Positions 37,201-49,700 are shown, counted from the stretch's first letter. The stretch is 64,000 bases of DNA from Pterobdella sp. o SKG-2022 (GCA_964035795.1 OZ038320.1:10599726-10663725); one strand, 5' to 3'. Notes: generated by a model not told the origin, from the letters alone. Program-made: numbers and translations.

Positions 37201-38348
37201 GATATTTTTTTATAATCAAAACCTTCTATTAAATTGTTTGTATTCTCGTCACAGAATCTTTTGAAAAGTGATGCCTACAAAAGAAAAAAATTATGTTCGT
37301 TTGTGTAAAGGACCTACTAGTTTTGAGCAGAAACTCAAAAACTAGATTAGAAAAAAAAAACTTCAGAAGCTTCAAAACCATTGTTATTTTTTTCTTAAAA
37401 AAATTGAAATTTGAAATATAAAAGTACAAACTTCTTAAAAAATTATGACAAAACTTACTTTTCCATGAAAGCGTGTGTTGGAAACGAGAAATGCTTGTTT
37501 ATAGTTTGGATCCACATAGTCAGTGTTACCAGGTAAAAACAAACAATTATAAAAAGGATCTTTAAGAGATGCCCTTTCTGGGACATCTCCTCTAGATTCA
37601 GCTGAAAACATTAGAAAAAATATTCTGTACATGAAAAGTTTAAGCAAACAATTTTTTTTAGGAAATATATAATTAATTTTTATAAATCCTTTAAAGTATA
37701 ATTTGAGAAGGTTTATTATTAATTATGTTTTAAGAAAATCATTAAATCAGTCAGATAAGAAACAAAATGAAATTTGGAATACAAACGTTCACAAAGGTCT
37801 CGGTGAAAATGTTCCATAATCCATTTTGGGATTTGTCTTTCCATGTCATAGCAATGAAGGAATGTACTATATTTAACAACTGTTGGAACTGATTCTGGGT
37901 ACCCAAATTTCAATAGGTCTTCCAGATAAAAACCTAAAAATAATTTTTCTTTTAGTGAAATGTGTTGAAAGAAAAATTATTGTTAACATTGACAGGCAAA
38001 ATAAATATCAGCAGCTTTTTGGTTCTCTTCTTTATTCCAGAAGTTTTTAACACCTGTAATTTATTGAAAATTATTAGTTTTAAAATTTTGGGAGCGTTGA
38101 TTTTGAACTCATATATCTATAATAAAGCAACTTACAATCAGCTAATGTACTGCCACCTTGAAAAGCTAGAAAAAAAAATTTTGTTCTATAACACGGTTAT
38201 GTTTATCATGAATTTAATATTGATACATACTACTAGGTTTATTCGGGTCTCTATAATCCTTGTGAGCGTCTTCTTCTAATCTACTCGATCTTGTTTTCAT
38301 TGATTTTAACGATGATCTAGATGTTATTTTCGATATTATAGCTCCCAT
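27597..38348 (-). CDS. EXOG-like endonuclease-fold protein, copy 2
   Basis: Nine exons: 38231-38348, 38136-38165, 37793-37933, 37459-37601, 33509-33628, 31804-31884, 30978-31022, 30823-30918 and 27597-27806. All phases agree and give 327 residues (human EXOG 368). The fold is the non-specific endonuclease (NUC) type. Matches include [29 protein letters not shown] (about 76-91), [15 protein letters not shown] (185-192), VAVPTHVFK (218-226), AAKFIFPN and [13 protein letters not shown] near the end. The EXOG catalytic RGH before APAGN is replaced: YNC precedes LFLPGN, with Cys at residue 116. About 15 residues of the preceding loop are absent, and the Asn..Trp-Asn metal block after SN is not seen. 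A nuclease function is therefore doubtful. The N-terminus MGAIISK fits an N-myristoylation signal rather than an obvious mitochondrial leader. No coding disruption was seen. Confidence 0.78.
27900..30800. other. Large last intron of EXOG-like copy 2, pyrimidine-rich
   Basis: The plus strand from about 28200 to 29760 is strongly C/T-rich. Its open frames (28664-28945, 28821-29162) are Phe/Ser/Leu-rich by composition. A block near 28630-28730 resembles one at 32440-32530, so part of this is probably an old repeat. Near 30245 a single arm of MITE family B is seen (GAACACAAAGTATTTATT, then GCTTTTTGTAAGACGAGCTTAC). No gene is supported. Confidence 0.45.
31170..31253. repeat. (ATCT)n microsatellite
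   Basis: About 21 perfect tandem ATCT units in the intron between exons 6 and 7 of EXOG-like copy 2. The long Ile/Tyr/Leu/Ser open frame across it is a product of the repeat. Confidence 0.97.
31325..31640 (+). mobile_element. LINE fragment related to the element at 38735
   Basis: The block at about 31336-31405 (CACTACCGGTCTTTCTCTAT, then TTTCAGCTCAATACTCGAAGAC-like sequence) matches 38750-38812, the start of the LINE fragment there, with scattered differences. The rest is decayed plus-strand coding with stops. Confidence 0.5.
32300..33400. other. Intronic repeats of EXOG-like copy 2, no gene
   Basis: AT- and pyrimidine-rich. A block around 32440-32530 resembles 28630-28730. Near 33050-33130 there is a decayed arm of MITE family B (AAACAAACC, AAAGTATTTATT, GCTTTTCGTAAG). 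No open frame with coding character was found. Confidence 0.4.
33850..33983 (-). mobile_element. tRNA-derived SINE, internally deleted
   Basis: Minus strand: GGTCAGCCCGTATAGTTCAG gives the A-box region, then GGTTCGATCCTACG (B box), GACCGACAGTTAGCATCTGT and GTGTGTTTTCGCTACG. The 3' end is AAAAGCGCTCTATAAATA. Compared with the copy at 55601, about 35 bp between A and B boxes are missing, so this copy could not fold as a tRNA. Confidence 0.75.
34575..35545 (+). mobile_element. CR1/L2-type LINE, 3' half
   Basis: Plus-strand coding with frameshifts shows [19 protein letters not shown] (RT block around the QGSVLGP motif), [14 protein letters not shown]-like and NHAARMVL pieces. These are diagnostic of the CR1/L2 group. 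It ends TTTTGCGCTATAAAAATTTC followed by an (AAT)n-type tail to about 35545. It lies in intron 4 of EXOG-like copy 2, antisense to the gene, and is inactive. Confidence 0.75.
35571..35714 (-). mobile_element. tRNA-derived SINE
   Basis: Minus strand: GGCCCGTGTAGCTTAGCGGG (A-box region), CCATTAGACTAATTATCTAA, then a degenerate B box, and a body with CAACAATTAGCACTTG. The 3' end has decayed to GACGCTATACTAAATACC. It sits about 25 bp from the 3' tail of the CR1/L2 LINE at 34575-35545, in opposite orientation. Confidence 0.75.
35940..36800 (+). mobile_element. Non-LTR retrotransposon fragment (RT and C-terminus)
   Basis: Plus-strand frames give a [13 protein letters not shown] block, [11 protein letters not shown] (a changed YADD catalytic box), [27 protein letters not shown] and [19 protein letters not shown]. 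These are the palm and the region after it of a LINE RT. Stops and frameshifts are frequent. It lies in intron 4 of EXOG-like copy 2, antisense to it. Confidence 0.7.
36924..37122. mobile_element. MITE family B, long near-perfect inverted repeat with nested duplication
   Basis: Outer ends are TCAACAAACACAAAGTATTT and the reverse complement AAATACTTTGTGTTTGTTGA. Inside, GACACGAAGCTTTTxGTAAG plus ACTAGCTTACxTTATCAAATGAAGTAAGCTAGTCTTACGA occurs twice in tandem, each time itself a hairpin. Related single arms occur near 30245, 33050 and 37150, and a short full element at 53635-53740. No coding frame. Confidence 0.85.
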
Positions 38349-38734
38349 TTTTATAATTAGTTATTTTGTTTATATATTTGAAAATGACGTTGGCAATGAT
38401 AGATTTTTCAATCATTCATTTACAATTTAAATTTCAAAATTCTTCGAAGTGTTTAAAATAAACTCTTTCATCAATACCAAAATTTATGAAAATCAAAACT
38501 AATTCTTACATTCCCTTTTATTTTTATAGATCCCATTTTCACACCTGAATTTTTTTTTATTTATATTTAAGCCCGTGAAAAAGACTAAAATGATAGAAAA
38601 AATATACTATATACGGCATACATGTAGAAACTAGAAAAAGTTCAAGTTTAAACCAAATAAAACTTTTATTAGACAGCATAATAAAAATGTAGCTAGTGAA
38701 GCCTTATAATGGTAAGAGTTTCCATAAGAACACT

Positions 38735-40069
38735 ATATTCTCTGGCACTACCAGTCTTTCTCTATGGCATCGAGTTATGAGCTCCATTTAGCTCAATGCT
38801 TGAAGACTTTCGTTCCCAACTACCAGGTTATAAGTCTTAGTCAAATAGCTTCCAAAATGTACAGATGGCTTATACTAAACAGAATTCATCCTATCATCGA
38901 CGAGCTCCTTCGCTCCAATCAAAATGGCTCCCGCCTTGGAAGATCCACCTCGTGTCCCCTACTCGCACTTAGAAGAACTGCATAATCACAAGAAAGGAGC
39001 TGTGATAATTTTCATCGATTTCAAGAAAGCATCAGACCCGATATATCGGTCTGAAATGCTTAAGTTTTGTTGCGCATGGAATTCTTTTGAAACCGTTAAT
39101 GCAATACGAGTAATGTACGAAAACACCTTCACTCTTGTGAGGACCCTTGAAGGCAATAATGATATCTCCTAGATGAATACTGGCGTCTTACAAGGAGACC
39201 TACACGCCGCGTTCCTTTTCATCATCTGCTTGGATTACACTCTCCGCACCTCAATTCTTCCTTCAGATGGATTGAACCTGAAAGAGAAGAGGAAGTTGCA
39301 GAGTTTCCCTCCAGATACTCGTCGAACTTGCATTTGCCGACATTATCGCTTTGATGGAAGATACGATCAACAAAGCCCAGTTTTTTCTTTGCAAAATATT
39401 GGCCGCAACTCGAGTTATAAGTCTCTTCTTCAACGCCAGCAAGGCCAAAGCAATGCACTCAATTCCTCTGTAAAAAGTCATATTTAGGCTATGAACTTTG
39501 AAAAAATTGAAAAGGTTGATGATTTTTTTATCTGGTAGGCTACACCAACTTTTCACGAGATATCAACACCCGAATCAACAAATCATGAGACGCTCTCAAC
39601 TACCATAAAAAAATCTGGAACTCTCGCATTACCACAGAAACGAAAGTTCGGATTTTCAAATCTATTGTAGAAACGTTTTTGTTATGCGGGTGTGAATCCA
39701 GGATAATAACCAATGCTGCAGTGAAGAAAGTTGCTGGCACCCACACTCGTATGCATCAGAGTCAAAACACACTTCTGGACGGACCACCCATCAAATGCCT
39801 ACATATACTGTCAAATTAAAAAGTTTCCACCATAAGCAAAAAAAGAAGGCTAGCGCTTGCTCAACATGTAGCTCGGCACAACGAGCCTGCAACTATTTTG
39901 TTGCTCTAGACACCGGATGAGGCTCGTAGAAAAGGACGTCCAAATTTAACATTGAAAGACGTTCTTCAAAAAGACTCGGAGCTGACTTTTAGCGAATTAC
40001 GTATGTTATGATAGATAGGAAAGTATGGAGAAGAAATTATGTCATGTCTCCGAACTGAAAAACGGTTGC
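38735..40069 (+). mobile_element. Non-LTR retrotransposon fragment, RT to 3' end
   Basis: Plus-strand coding with frameshifts: ISLSQIASKMYRWLILNRI, SNQNGSRLGRSTSCPLLALR, IIFIDFKKASDPIYRSEML, TGVLQGDLHAAFLFIICLDY (RT blocks), FLLCGCES, then LALAQHVARHNEP and a PDEARRKGRPNLTLKD block typical of the C-terminus. The last readable codons (RTEKRLPY) run directly into the (CTA)n tract at 40070. It lies between EXOG-like copy 2 and PRC1. Confidence 0.8.
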
Positions 40070-40070
40070 C

Positions 40071-40143
<73 letters not shown>
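40070..40143. repeat. (CTA)n microsatellite at a LINE 3' end
   Basis: About 24 perfect CTA/TAC units starting at the last bases of the LINE fragment. The position suggests it began as the simple-repeat tail of that element. Confidence 0.95.
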
Positions 40144-40147
<4 letters not shown>

Positions 40148-40700
40148 TGATGAAAACATCATATATTAATTCATTTATAGTAGCATAGCATTTATCACTT
40201 TAAAGGGTAAAAATTAGTCTATAATGGAACAAAAAACTGAATCACAAATAGTTTGAATTTCGTATCGAGTTTGTGTAAGTTACTTAAAAATGATACTCTT
40301 AGAATATGAAAAAGCTTGTTTTCAATTTTAAAAAATACACGCTGTATTTTCTTGTCTTAATATAAATTTATGTTTTGAACACCTTAAAAATAAACAAAAA
40401 TTGTAGAACCGGGCGGATTAAGGTGTGTCCATGTGTTTATGACAAATTAAAATGCTGTGTTTTCATTCTGGAATACTTTGATATGCACATTTTTGAAACA
40501 TATATTAATATAAGTAATAATTTTTCAATCTAATAGGTTTTATAAAAATAATAGTTTTATTTTTTAGTTGTCTTCAAAATATTATAAAGTGCTTCAAAAT
40601 CACACTTTGGAAATATCAACCAATCAGACTTACTCCGCGCTTTTCAATAAATACAATTTTAAATATCGTTTCTACCTATTTTAAACATTCGGTGCAAATT
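40144..40700. other. Region upstream of PRC1, promoter not resolved
   Basis: AT-rich sequence between the LINE tail and the PRC1 start codon. No TATA box or other element can be singled out in this base composition. The 5' UTR and promoter of PRC1 should lie here. Confidence 0.35.
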
Positions 40701-43700
40701 ATGGCTAATTTGTAAGTTTTCTTGAATTTTCAATTAGAAATTATTCAATAAATATTTACTATATTCGAGAATTTGAAATAATAATATTCAAAAATAGCTT
40801 ATAATTCGCTATTTGAAATTTTTTAAAACAAGCTAGCGATATATAATTGAAATTCATTTAAAATTTTTCACTCTATGTTTAATTATTTCCTAAAAAGGCT
40901 TCAAGATGCAAGTGATCTAGCTGGTCTTATCACAGTTGCCACACAAGAGTTTACAAACGTTTGGAGTCGTATCGGCTTTTCTGATCATGATAAATTCAGA
41001 CGATTAAGTATTATAATTTTATAATACATTTTTGTGAAAATTTTAATTCTTATTTTACAAAACAGATCTTATCAAAAATTACACAAGAAATTTGCTAAAG
41101 AATATGCTAGAAGAAGAACTGGGTTATGAAAAAAAGTAAATATTTTTGCCTAATTATTCATTTTTTCTGTTAATGATGATTTAGAATATATTAAATCTAG
41201 AAATTCAAGTTTCTAAATGATGCTTATAAAATAGGATTTACGTAATAAAAATCTTTTTCACAAAACTTGCAATTTTTGTATCTTCATAAAGATAGAAATT
41301 TAGAAATTTGTGTTTTTAAAATTTTCAAGACTTTTATCCATGTGAGTGAAACTTAAGATCACATTTTATCAGATGTTTATTTATTTTTACATAAAATGCT
41401 CAATTTAGAATTCTTACTTTTTTTTTTTACAATATTTCTGCTGACTTGGTTTCATTTGCCAAATACAATTCCAAATATGGGAAAATTTTTAAATAGAATT
41501 TTATTATGTGAGTCAAAAGTAAAGACCCTGATTTTAATGGGTGTTTTTGCAGTAGACTGAAAATGATCAGATTTATTTGAATCAAAATAATGTTTCAAAA
41601 TTTTCTTTTTGTTTTTTTTTTATTTCATTTAAAGTTTTATTTTTTCTCAAAAAAATTTTCAAATTGTTTGACACTTGCTTTTCCACTCAATCATTGATCT
41701 TCTGTTTTTTAATTGAATGTTTTTCAATGTATTCTCTTTCTTGTGTGACCAAGTTTTTAGTTGTAGCTAGCTTCAGTCCTTACTTTAAATTCCAAAATTA
41801 TCTGCAAAACACTTATAAAACTCACATACCTTTTACAAATCTGATTTTTTTATTCTTATTACCCAGCCTTCATACATCAAATCTTACTTATGTACAATAT
41901 GTATTGCTTGGGATAAACTTCTCCATAAAAATAAAATGTGAGTATGAATTAACAGATTGAGAGAAGATGTGAAAACTTATGAAATCCAAATCTCAGAATT
42001 GTCTCAAGAGCTCAGTGTGCCAACCAAAAAGGTATTTTTCAAAAAATATATTCAGCCATGTTTACTTAAAAGTCATTCAAAATTAAAAAGTTGTATATAT
42101 TGAAATACTTTGGTTGGTTCTAGATGTGCAGAAATGTATAAAGTAGTAGATTAAGCAGATATTTTTCAATCTTTTTATAATACCAAAGCTATATATTTTT
42201 TCATGTCATTAATAGAAAAATTAAAATTTTCAAGTTTTTTCATCATCATTTTATTATAGTCAGCATCTTTCCCTTTTCCAAGGGGTCACTGACTTCTTTC
42301 CATGACCTAACCCTCTCTCTCTATTTCACCCTGTTATAGCCATTTTTAAGAACTATTCCAAGCCCACGACAAAGGTTTTCCATCATCCCTTTCTAGGTTA
42401 ACCTTGGCTTTCCCCCTTCTCTACTACCTCAAACCTTCACGCCTGTTTGACACAGTTGTCATCCTCTTTTCTTACTACATGACCCAGCCATCTCAAACTC
42501 CCTTGTCTCACCACTTCAACGATCATACTATCCAACCCCAATCTAATCATCAACTCCTTTGTACTCACGCCATCAGTTAGCTGCACACCACACATCATTC
42601 TAAGCATCCGTTTTTCTGCTCTTCTTAAAATACTCTCTTGAATGGATCTTACTACCCAGGTTTCCGAGCCATATGTCATGACAGGCCTCACACATGTTCT
42701 ATAAATTTGTCTTTTAATATTCCATGTGTGTCTTTTACCACATAATATAGAAAACACACTGTTGAATGCCTTCCAGCCCAGCCCAATCCTTCATGTAACA
42801 GCTAGCTCACTTCCTCCTCCACCATTCACATTGTCTTCTAAATAACAATAACTATTTACCCTCTCCAACTCACCTAAACAACCATTTGAAGCATTCTTAC
42901 ATTTCTCATTTGAACCATTCATACAAACCCTACATTCAAAATTTCCATTCATTCTACGAGAAACTTCCTACCCTAACACACCATGCATGAATCCACTTCT
43001 TACATGTCTTGCACCTCACACAATTTACCTTAGCCCTCTTACCACACACACCACATGGATCAATCTTAGCCAAGACAACAACCTCACCACTACTCTCCAT
43101 TACCTTTGTCTTCCCCAGATTAACCTTCAATCCTTTCCCTTCGAAGGCTGCCTTCCAACGGATGAATTGTGCTTCTACTTCTTTCATAGTCTCTGCCATC
43201 AAGACCAAATCACCTGCATAAAACAGTTCATATAAAGCACCTTTTCTTCCGTCTTCCGACAATACGTCTAGCACTATTGAAAACAAAAACGGCGAGAGAA
43301 CCGATTCTTGACGGACACCTACACCAACATCAAATTCTTCCAAATGTCCACCTCCAACCTAAACCCGCGTTTTTGCTTCTTTGTACATCGACATTACTGC
43401 CTGAACCAACCTTTCCGGTACCAACTTCTTTCTCAGCGCCCATTCAATCATCTTTCTTGGTACCTGATCAAAAGCCTTTTCCAAATCAACAAAACAAATA
43501 AAAAGCTTCCTATTCTTCTCAAGGTAGCTTTCCTGCATTCTCCTAAGAATAAAAATAACGTCCACTGTGCTTTTGCCAGGCATAAAACCAAATTGCATTT
43601 GGTCAATTTTCATTAACCTTCTTAACCTCTTCTCCAGCAACCATTCCACAACTTTCATACCATGCTCTAAAAGCTTTACACCTCGATAGCTCGCACAGTC

Positions 43701-46700
43701 TATAACGCTACCCTTCTTATAAATGGGAACAACTGTACTCATTTTCCACTCATGAGGCATATCCATTCCATTGAGGATTCCATTTGCTATTTGCAAAATA
43801 ACTTGCTTACCATGTGGAGAAGCAGCTAGGTGCTCCTTGACAATTCCAGTTGGACCACTGGCTTTGCCATTCTTCATGATTCCTAGCGTTCTTTCCACTT
43901 CGTTCATAGCAAATGGTTCCATGGGACCTTCAACCACTTCTACATTCACCATCCCATCCCATGGATTCTCCTCATTCATGGTGGCCTCCATGTGCTCCTT
44001 CCACACTCTTTCGACCATCCTCGGCAAATACAATCTTCCCATTTTCGTCTTTAATGCAATTATTACCTGCTAAGTCATTTGCTTCTTCATCATTCTCATT
44101 CTATGGAATACGACATTTCTGTCATTCCGTATCTCCTCCGTTTTTTTCACCGCCTCATTCTTCATTGCCTCAGCAACAGCTCTCTTGGCTTTCTTTTTGT
44201 CAGAGAGATAGCAAGATTTATTTTCAGTCGATGGAAGTCGCTTCCAGCTCTGAAAACTTTTCCTCTTCTCTGAGATGGCTTTTTGCACATCCTGATTCCA
44301 CCACCAAGTTTCACTGTGCTGATGCCTACCTTTACTCGTACCACACACCTCTTCAGTAGCTTTAAGAACGGAAGACTTGTATTTTAATCATGCATTTTGT
44401 TCATCGCATTTCTCATACAAAACCTCCATTTTTTCCAAAAATTTTGTTTTGATATCTTCGTTCAAAAGTTTCCACACTTTTGTGCAATATTCCTTTTTAG
44501 CACGGCTACTTCGGGCATTTTTAAGCCACCTTCTGTCTGAGACTACCTTCAAAAGCTTATGCTGAAGCTCACCTCCAATTACCCTTACATCCATCAGAAA
44601 CTTCCTCTGCCTCTTCTTCATCAACACAAAGTCAATCTCTGTCTCACTACACCCCCCATTAAAAGTTACCTTCCTACTATCCTTTTTCTTGAACTAACTA
44701 TTACCCGCACACAGATCCTTTTCAACACAAAATTCTAAGAGCAATCTACCCTCCAAGTTTCTCTTGCCTATTCCGAAACCTCCATGAACACCTTGAAACC
44801 CATCAACCTCTTTGCCAATATGTCTCCTTTGAAGTCTCCTAAGCGAATCAAAATTTCATTTGCATTTTCCACTTCACACCCTCTTGCCATCTTCTCATAA
44901 AACTTCTCCTTTTCACTCATCAACCTTCCATATTTTGGGGCATACGCGCAAACAATTCTTATAACCTTTTTACCAAAAATAATTACCACTACCATTACCC
45001 TATCTGATGTCCTATTTTCTTTCACAACATTCATACATAAATCCTCTCTAACCAATATTCCTACATCACCTATCTTATCTTCATTACCAGACCACTATAG
45101 TTTGAACCTTTTACCTGAGCTGCCTACAAACTTTGAACCCATGCTTCTCCACCTCACTTCTTGGATGCAGCAAATACCAACCTCCCTCCTCACCAACTCT
45201 TCACACAACTCCATACTCTTCCCATTTAATGAACCAATATTATAACTACCAAAAGAAAAAGAAGAAAGCCCAGGGATTCTTAGCACCCTCTGCCCATTCA
45301 AGAGCTGCTGGGGACTGAGGGACATTGCTTTATTTTGTATATTCATGGAGCATGCCCTTGCTTCCGTTTCATAGCACATGTTTCATGACTTCAAATAACC
45401 AAATATGAATGCAGCTAATTGAATTTTGTTTATTTACAAACAATTCATTCTATATCTGCAAGTCATGTTTAATATAGGGAGAAAATTGAAGTGACAGAAA
45501 TCAAACTCTATCGCGATATCGTGAACTCGCTTTTCCTAACAAAAATTATGTTAAGAAATAAAAAAATCTATTTTTTAATACAAGTATGAACACAAAAAAA
45601 AACATCTATTATTTCATTGTTTTAAAGTGTATGTGTTTTTGATGTTCAATTTGAGTTATAATTTTTTTATAGATTAGCCCTTGAAAAGCTTTATCATTCA
45701 AAGTTTTCACTGTCATTATATCCACGCATTCACTGATAAAGATATGATATCTGAAAACGGTAATATTCTCAAGTCATTTGCTTCCCATTCTATTGTCTAC
45801 CTTCATTTGTCAAATGCTTTTGTCATTTTATCCAATATGAATTTACAGGTGGGTGAGGATCTTGGGTTGTTGGAGACTGAAAAAGCTTTGAATCTGCAGT
45901 TTGAATCATTAAAAAAAGAAAAAACTGAAAGGAAAAACATATTGGAGGTATATTTTTGATGATTTATTTAAATTTATTGTTAATAAGTGTATATCTTATT
46001 TGCTTGGTTGTTTATTTTTCTTTTATAATCTCAAAGCTACATATTCAGTCCAATTTACTTTAAAGGATACATTAATTTGTAACTATACAATGTAAATATC
46101 AACATTGCATAAAACATCGGTTGTAGAGAACTTCAAAGAATATATTCATTATAACTAATATAATTACCATGTTTTACTTCATATGGGCTATTTATAGTGT
46201 GTGAAATAAATATTCAAACACAAAATAAACGTAGAAAACAATATATTGAAAATATGATTAGACTGAACTATTAATTAAGTATTGAATATATAACCAGGGT
46301 TTGATAAAGTTGGACACTGAGTTATGTGCTGAGCTAGGTACAGTTTGCTTCCAAGTTTCCAGAACCTCAACACCATCACTGCAATGCTTGGAGAAGTTTA
46401 AGCAGCACATTACCGAAGTAGAAGCAGAAAAGGTTGGGATTTTCAGATGTGTTGTTACAATGTCATCTGGGATATGATGATGTGTTTTTGAAAAAAAATT
46501 GGTTGTTAGTAATTAGTTTTTGAGGTTAAAAGGAAATGAAGAAGAATTAACAAATTAAATTTTTTATACTGAACTTTCATATATTGTTGTTTTAGTTTGA
46601 AAGTTTTGTCAACATGAAACATATTATTTAGGATAACTACAACTATATAGCAGATGAATGAAGAGAAATAGTTTCCATTTAATAATGTTCACATTTATTT

Positions 46701-49700
46701 ATAAATATGTTATAAATAGTTGAAAATTACTAAGTATTTCATATAAATTTCATGATGATAACAGATGGAAAGACAGGTTCATTTCAATAGTATGCAGTCT
46801 AAAATAGTGAAGCTGTTGGAGGTGTTAGAACTGTCACCTAATACATCATTTGAGAGGTCGATCATCTGCAACTCTGAGATGGTGGCACTCAGCAAGGATA
46901 ACTTGTTTGCCACCAAGAACTACCTTTGCGAGGTGGGTGCTTGGCAGATTTTTGCTGCTTTGTTTTGAACTTGCGTTTTTTTTTGAATTTAATTTTAAGT
47001 TTTGTGCTATGCATTTTGATAATCTAACTTCTGTAATATCATTAATGAAGGAATTGTTTTACTAAACTTTTCTTGGAATAAACGTTCAAATCGCATTAGA
47101 TGATGAAAAAATAATTTCAACAGTTAGAAAAGTTGGAAGTGATGAACAAAGAAGAGGTGAAGGCTTTGTGGGCTAGAGTGGAGTCTTTATGGGGCCGGCT
47201 GAATACTCCTCAAGAGGAGAGGGAGAGGGTGGCTCAGGAAAACCAGGGAGTTTCACAAAGAGTCATTCTCAGTGTGAGTATGCCTTTATGAAATAGCTAT
47301 TTACAAAATCATCTATAAAATAGTAGTTGTATATTGTGTGATAAATACGCCAGTAAGAATAAACGTTACGAAAATCATCTGCTAAAGCTCGATGTAGTTT
47401 GATGTCAGAGAATTATTTAAACAATCAATTTAAGTTTAGTTTTAAAAATTATATTTACTATAATCAGACGATTATCATACATCTCATAGTTGTCAGATGA
47501 GTTGAGTGTGTTGGAGGAGTTAAGGTTTCAGAACATGAAATCATTTGTGGCTCAAGTTCGTGAGGAGTTGGTAGCTCTCTGGGACAAGTGTTTTGTGCCT
47601 CAAGACATCAGGGATACCTTTGACCCATTCTATTGTGGTAAGCTGTGCTTATTTTGAGAGCTTTATAAGTTTTTTCGAAGGTTAAAATTTTTATGCTTTA
47701 TTTTGAAATTTTTTTTCAAATACATTATTTTATATAGTTTTTATTAAAAGGGTTATTTCAAGATTAATTCATTAATGTTTACTGTTGGGTTTTCAATAAT
47801 AATTTAGCTAATAATGACGACTTACTAACGTGCTAAATATACTTCAGAGGAAATGAGTGAGGAACTCTTGATGGCACATGAGAAGCAAGTGAAAATCATG
47901 CAAGAATACCTTGAGCAGAATCATGAGATGTTGCAGTTAGTCTCTAAGCAACAAAAACTGTGGAGGGAGCATGTAGAGATGGAGGTGAGAGTTATGTCTT
48001 GTCATTGTTTACTGTCTTTAATCCTATTTTATGGGTTAGACGTCTACTCATTAAAGTTTCAAACTTCATGGCATGTGTCATTGAACTATGAGAATTTAAA
48101 TATTCTTATATAAAATATCCCTATAGAAAGAAATGAAGGTTAGGAGTATATAAAATTGCAAAAATATTCTTGTGATCGAATTGGCTACCCCCAGTATAAT
48201 AGAAATAAAACAAGATTTTTAAATCAAGGCATTGGTATATATATTTTAAAAAAATGTTATATGAAAGAAATTTTAAAATAACTTCCATATTATAATATAT
48301 GATTCGAATGTGTAGAAACGTGCAAGCCAAGTGAGCAATGAAAGATATTGCAACAGAGGTGGTCAATTGCTGAAAGAGGAAAAGATGAGAAAGAAGATCA
48401 AAATTGAACTACCTAAAGTATTAAGATTTTATATTCAAATTAATCCTTCCATGTACTTTTTAGAAGCTGTTTTATAGATAGTATTTATATTCAAAATAAT
48501 TTTCTTTTCTTGATATTATTATAATGTTGTTATTAGTACTATCTGTTTTGATATTTTTAAACTACATTATGTTCTTTATAAATCTGAACCGAATGACTTG
48601 CCAGGTAGAGGATGAAGTTTTCAAGCTGATAGAGGAGTGGGAGAGGCAAAATGACCGGGTTTTTCTGGTGGGGGGACTCGCATTCAAGTCTTTTGTCAGG
48701 AAGCAGAAAGATGATTGGGCTAATGAGAAGGAAAATGAAAAATTAATCAAGGTTTCTGTAATTTTATATTCATATGTAGATTTTTTAGCAATTAAAATTC
48801 AAATTCTCGTTAAATATTAATGATCAAATATAATATATAGCAAGAACAGAAAAAGAAATTGATGGAAGAGGAGTTGATGTATGGCAGCAAGCCTTCAGCA
48901 TTGGCAGGTAAAAGGTTTGCCAACACTCCTAACAAAACTCCCAGCAAGAGTCGTAAGGTGTGTGAGCACTGATGCAATACATTAATATTTTCATTTATTT
49001 ATCCAATATTAATTCATTAGTGTTTACAAATTGATTTATTGACGTATCTTTATGATGATACACTATGTTATTATATAGTTTGTTCATTATTTTTTAATCG
49101 GTTTGAATGTTGCGTGGATTTATTCATAATTAATAAAATATTTTTGTAAAATAATTCAACAGATAGGAACCCCAAAGTCCCATTTCCGTAAACCCATTTT
49201 ATCACCTGGCCATTCTGCATCCAAGCTTAGAGACAAGGCTTGTGGAGTTATTTATGTGTTTAAACTTTTTGCCTAGAGGAGAAAAACTAGCGTCAACATT
49301 GATAATCAGTTATGGTCTCATCACAGCTGTTGTAATAATTTAAAACTTTATAATTCATGTTTAACTTATGTAGTCCATACTGAACAGTCATCGGCAAGTC
49401 GAGTATTCTCTGGTTGTAGCACTGACACTAGGTCCTCTGCATCCACTGACCACTCTAAACCTCGTCTTGAGAGAACTGGCTCATTACAAGTAAGCACTTT
49501 TGCTACTTGTGTATTTTTTTCTCTGGAAGTTACATGGTAGTAAATGCATAAAAGCTTTTTGTTATGAAGTTTTAACTAGCGATTTGATATTCAGGTTCTT
49601 ACGCCAAAGAGTGAAAACAAGAAGAATGTAGAGCTGGGCACCAAGTTACGACCTGGAGGCAGCATGAAGAAGTTGAACTTTGGTAGCAATGTTGATTTGA

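Noticed and set aside
41577..41960. 127-codon plus-strand frame in PRC1 intron 3
   Set aside because: Phe/Leu-rich intronic frame from T-rich sequence; it runs into the acceptor of exon 4 and has no conserved content.
43913..44359. 148-codon plus-strand frame opposite the LINE in PRC1 intron 4
   Set aside because: It is the antisense shadow of the LINE coding strand.
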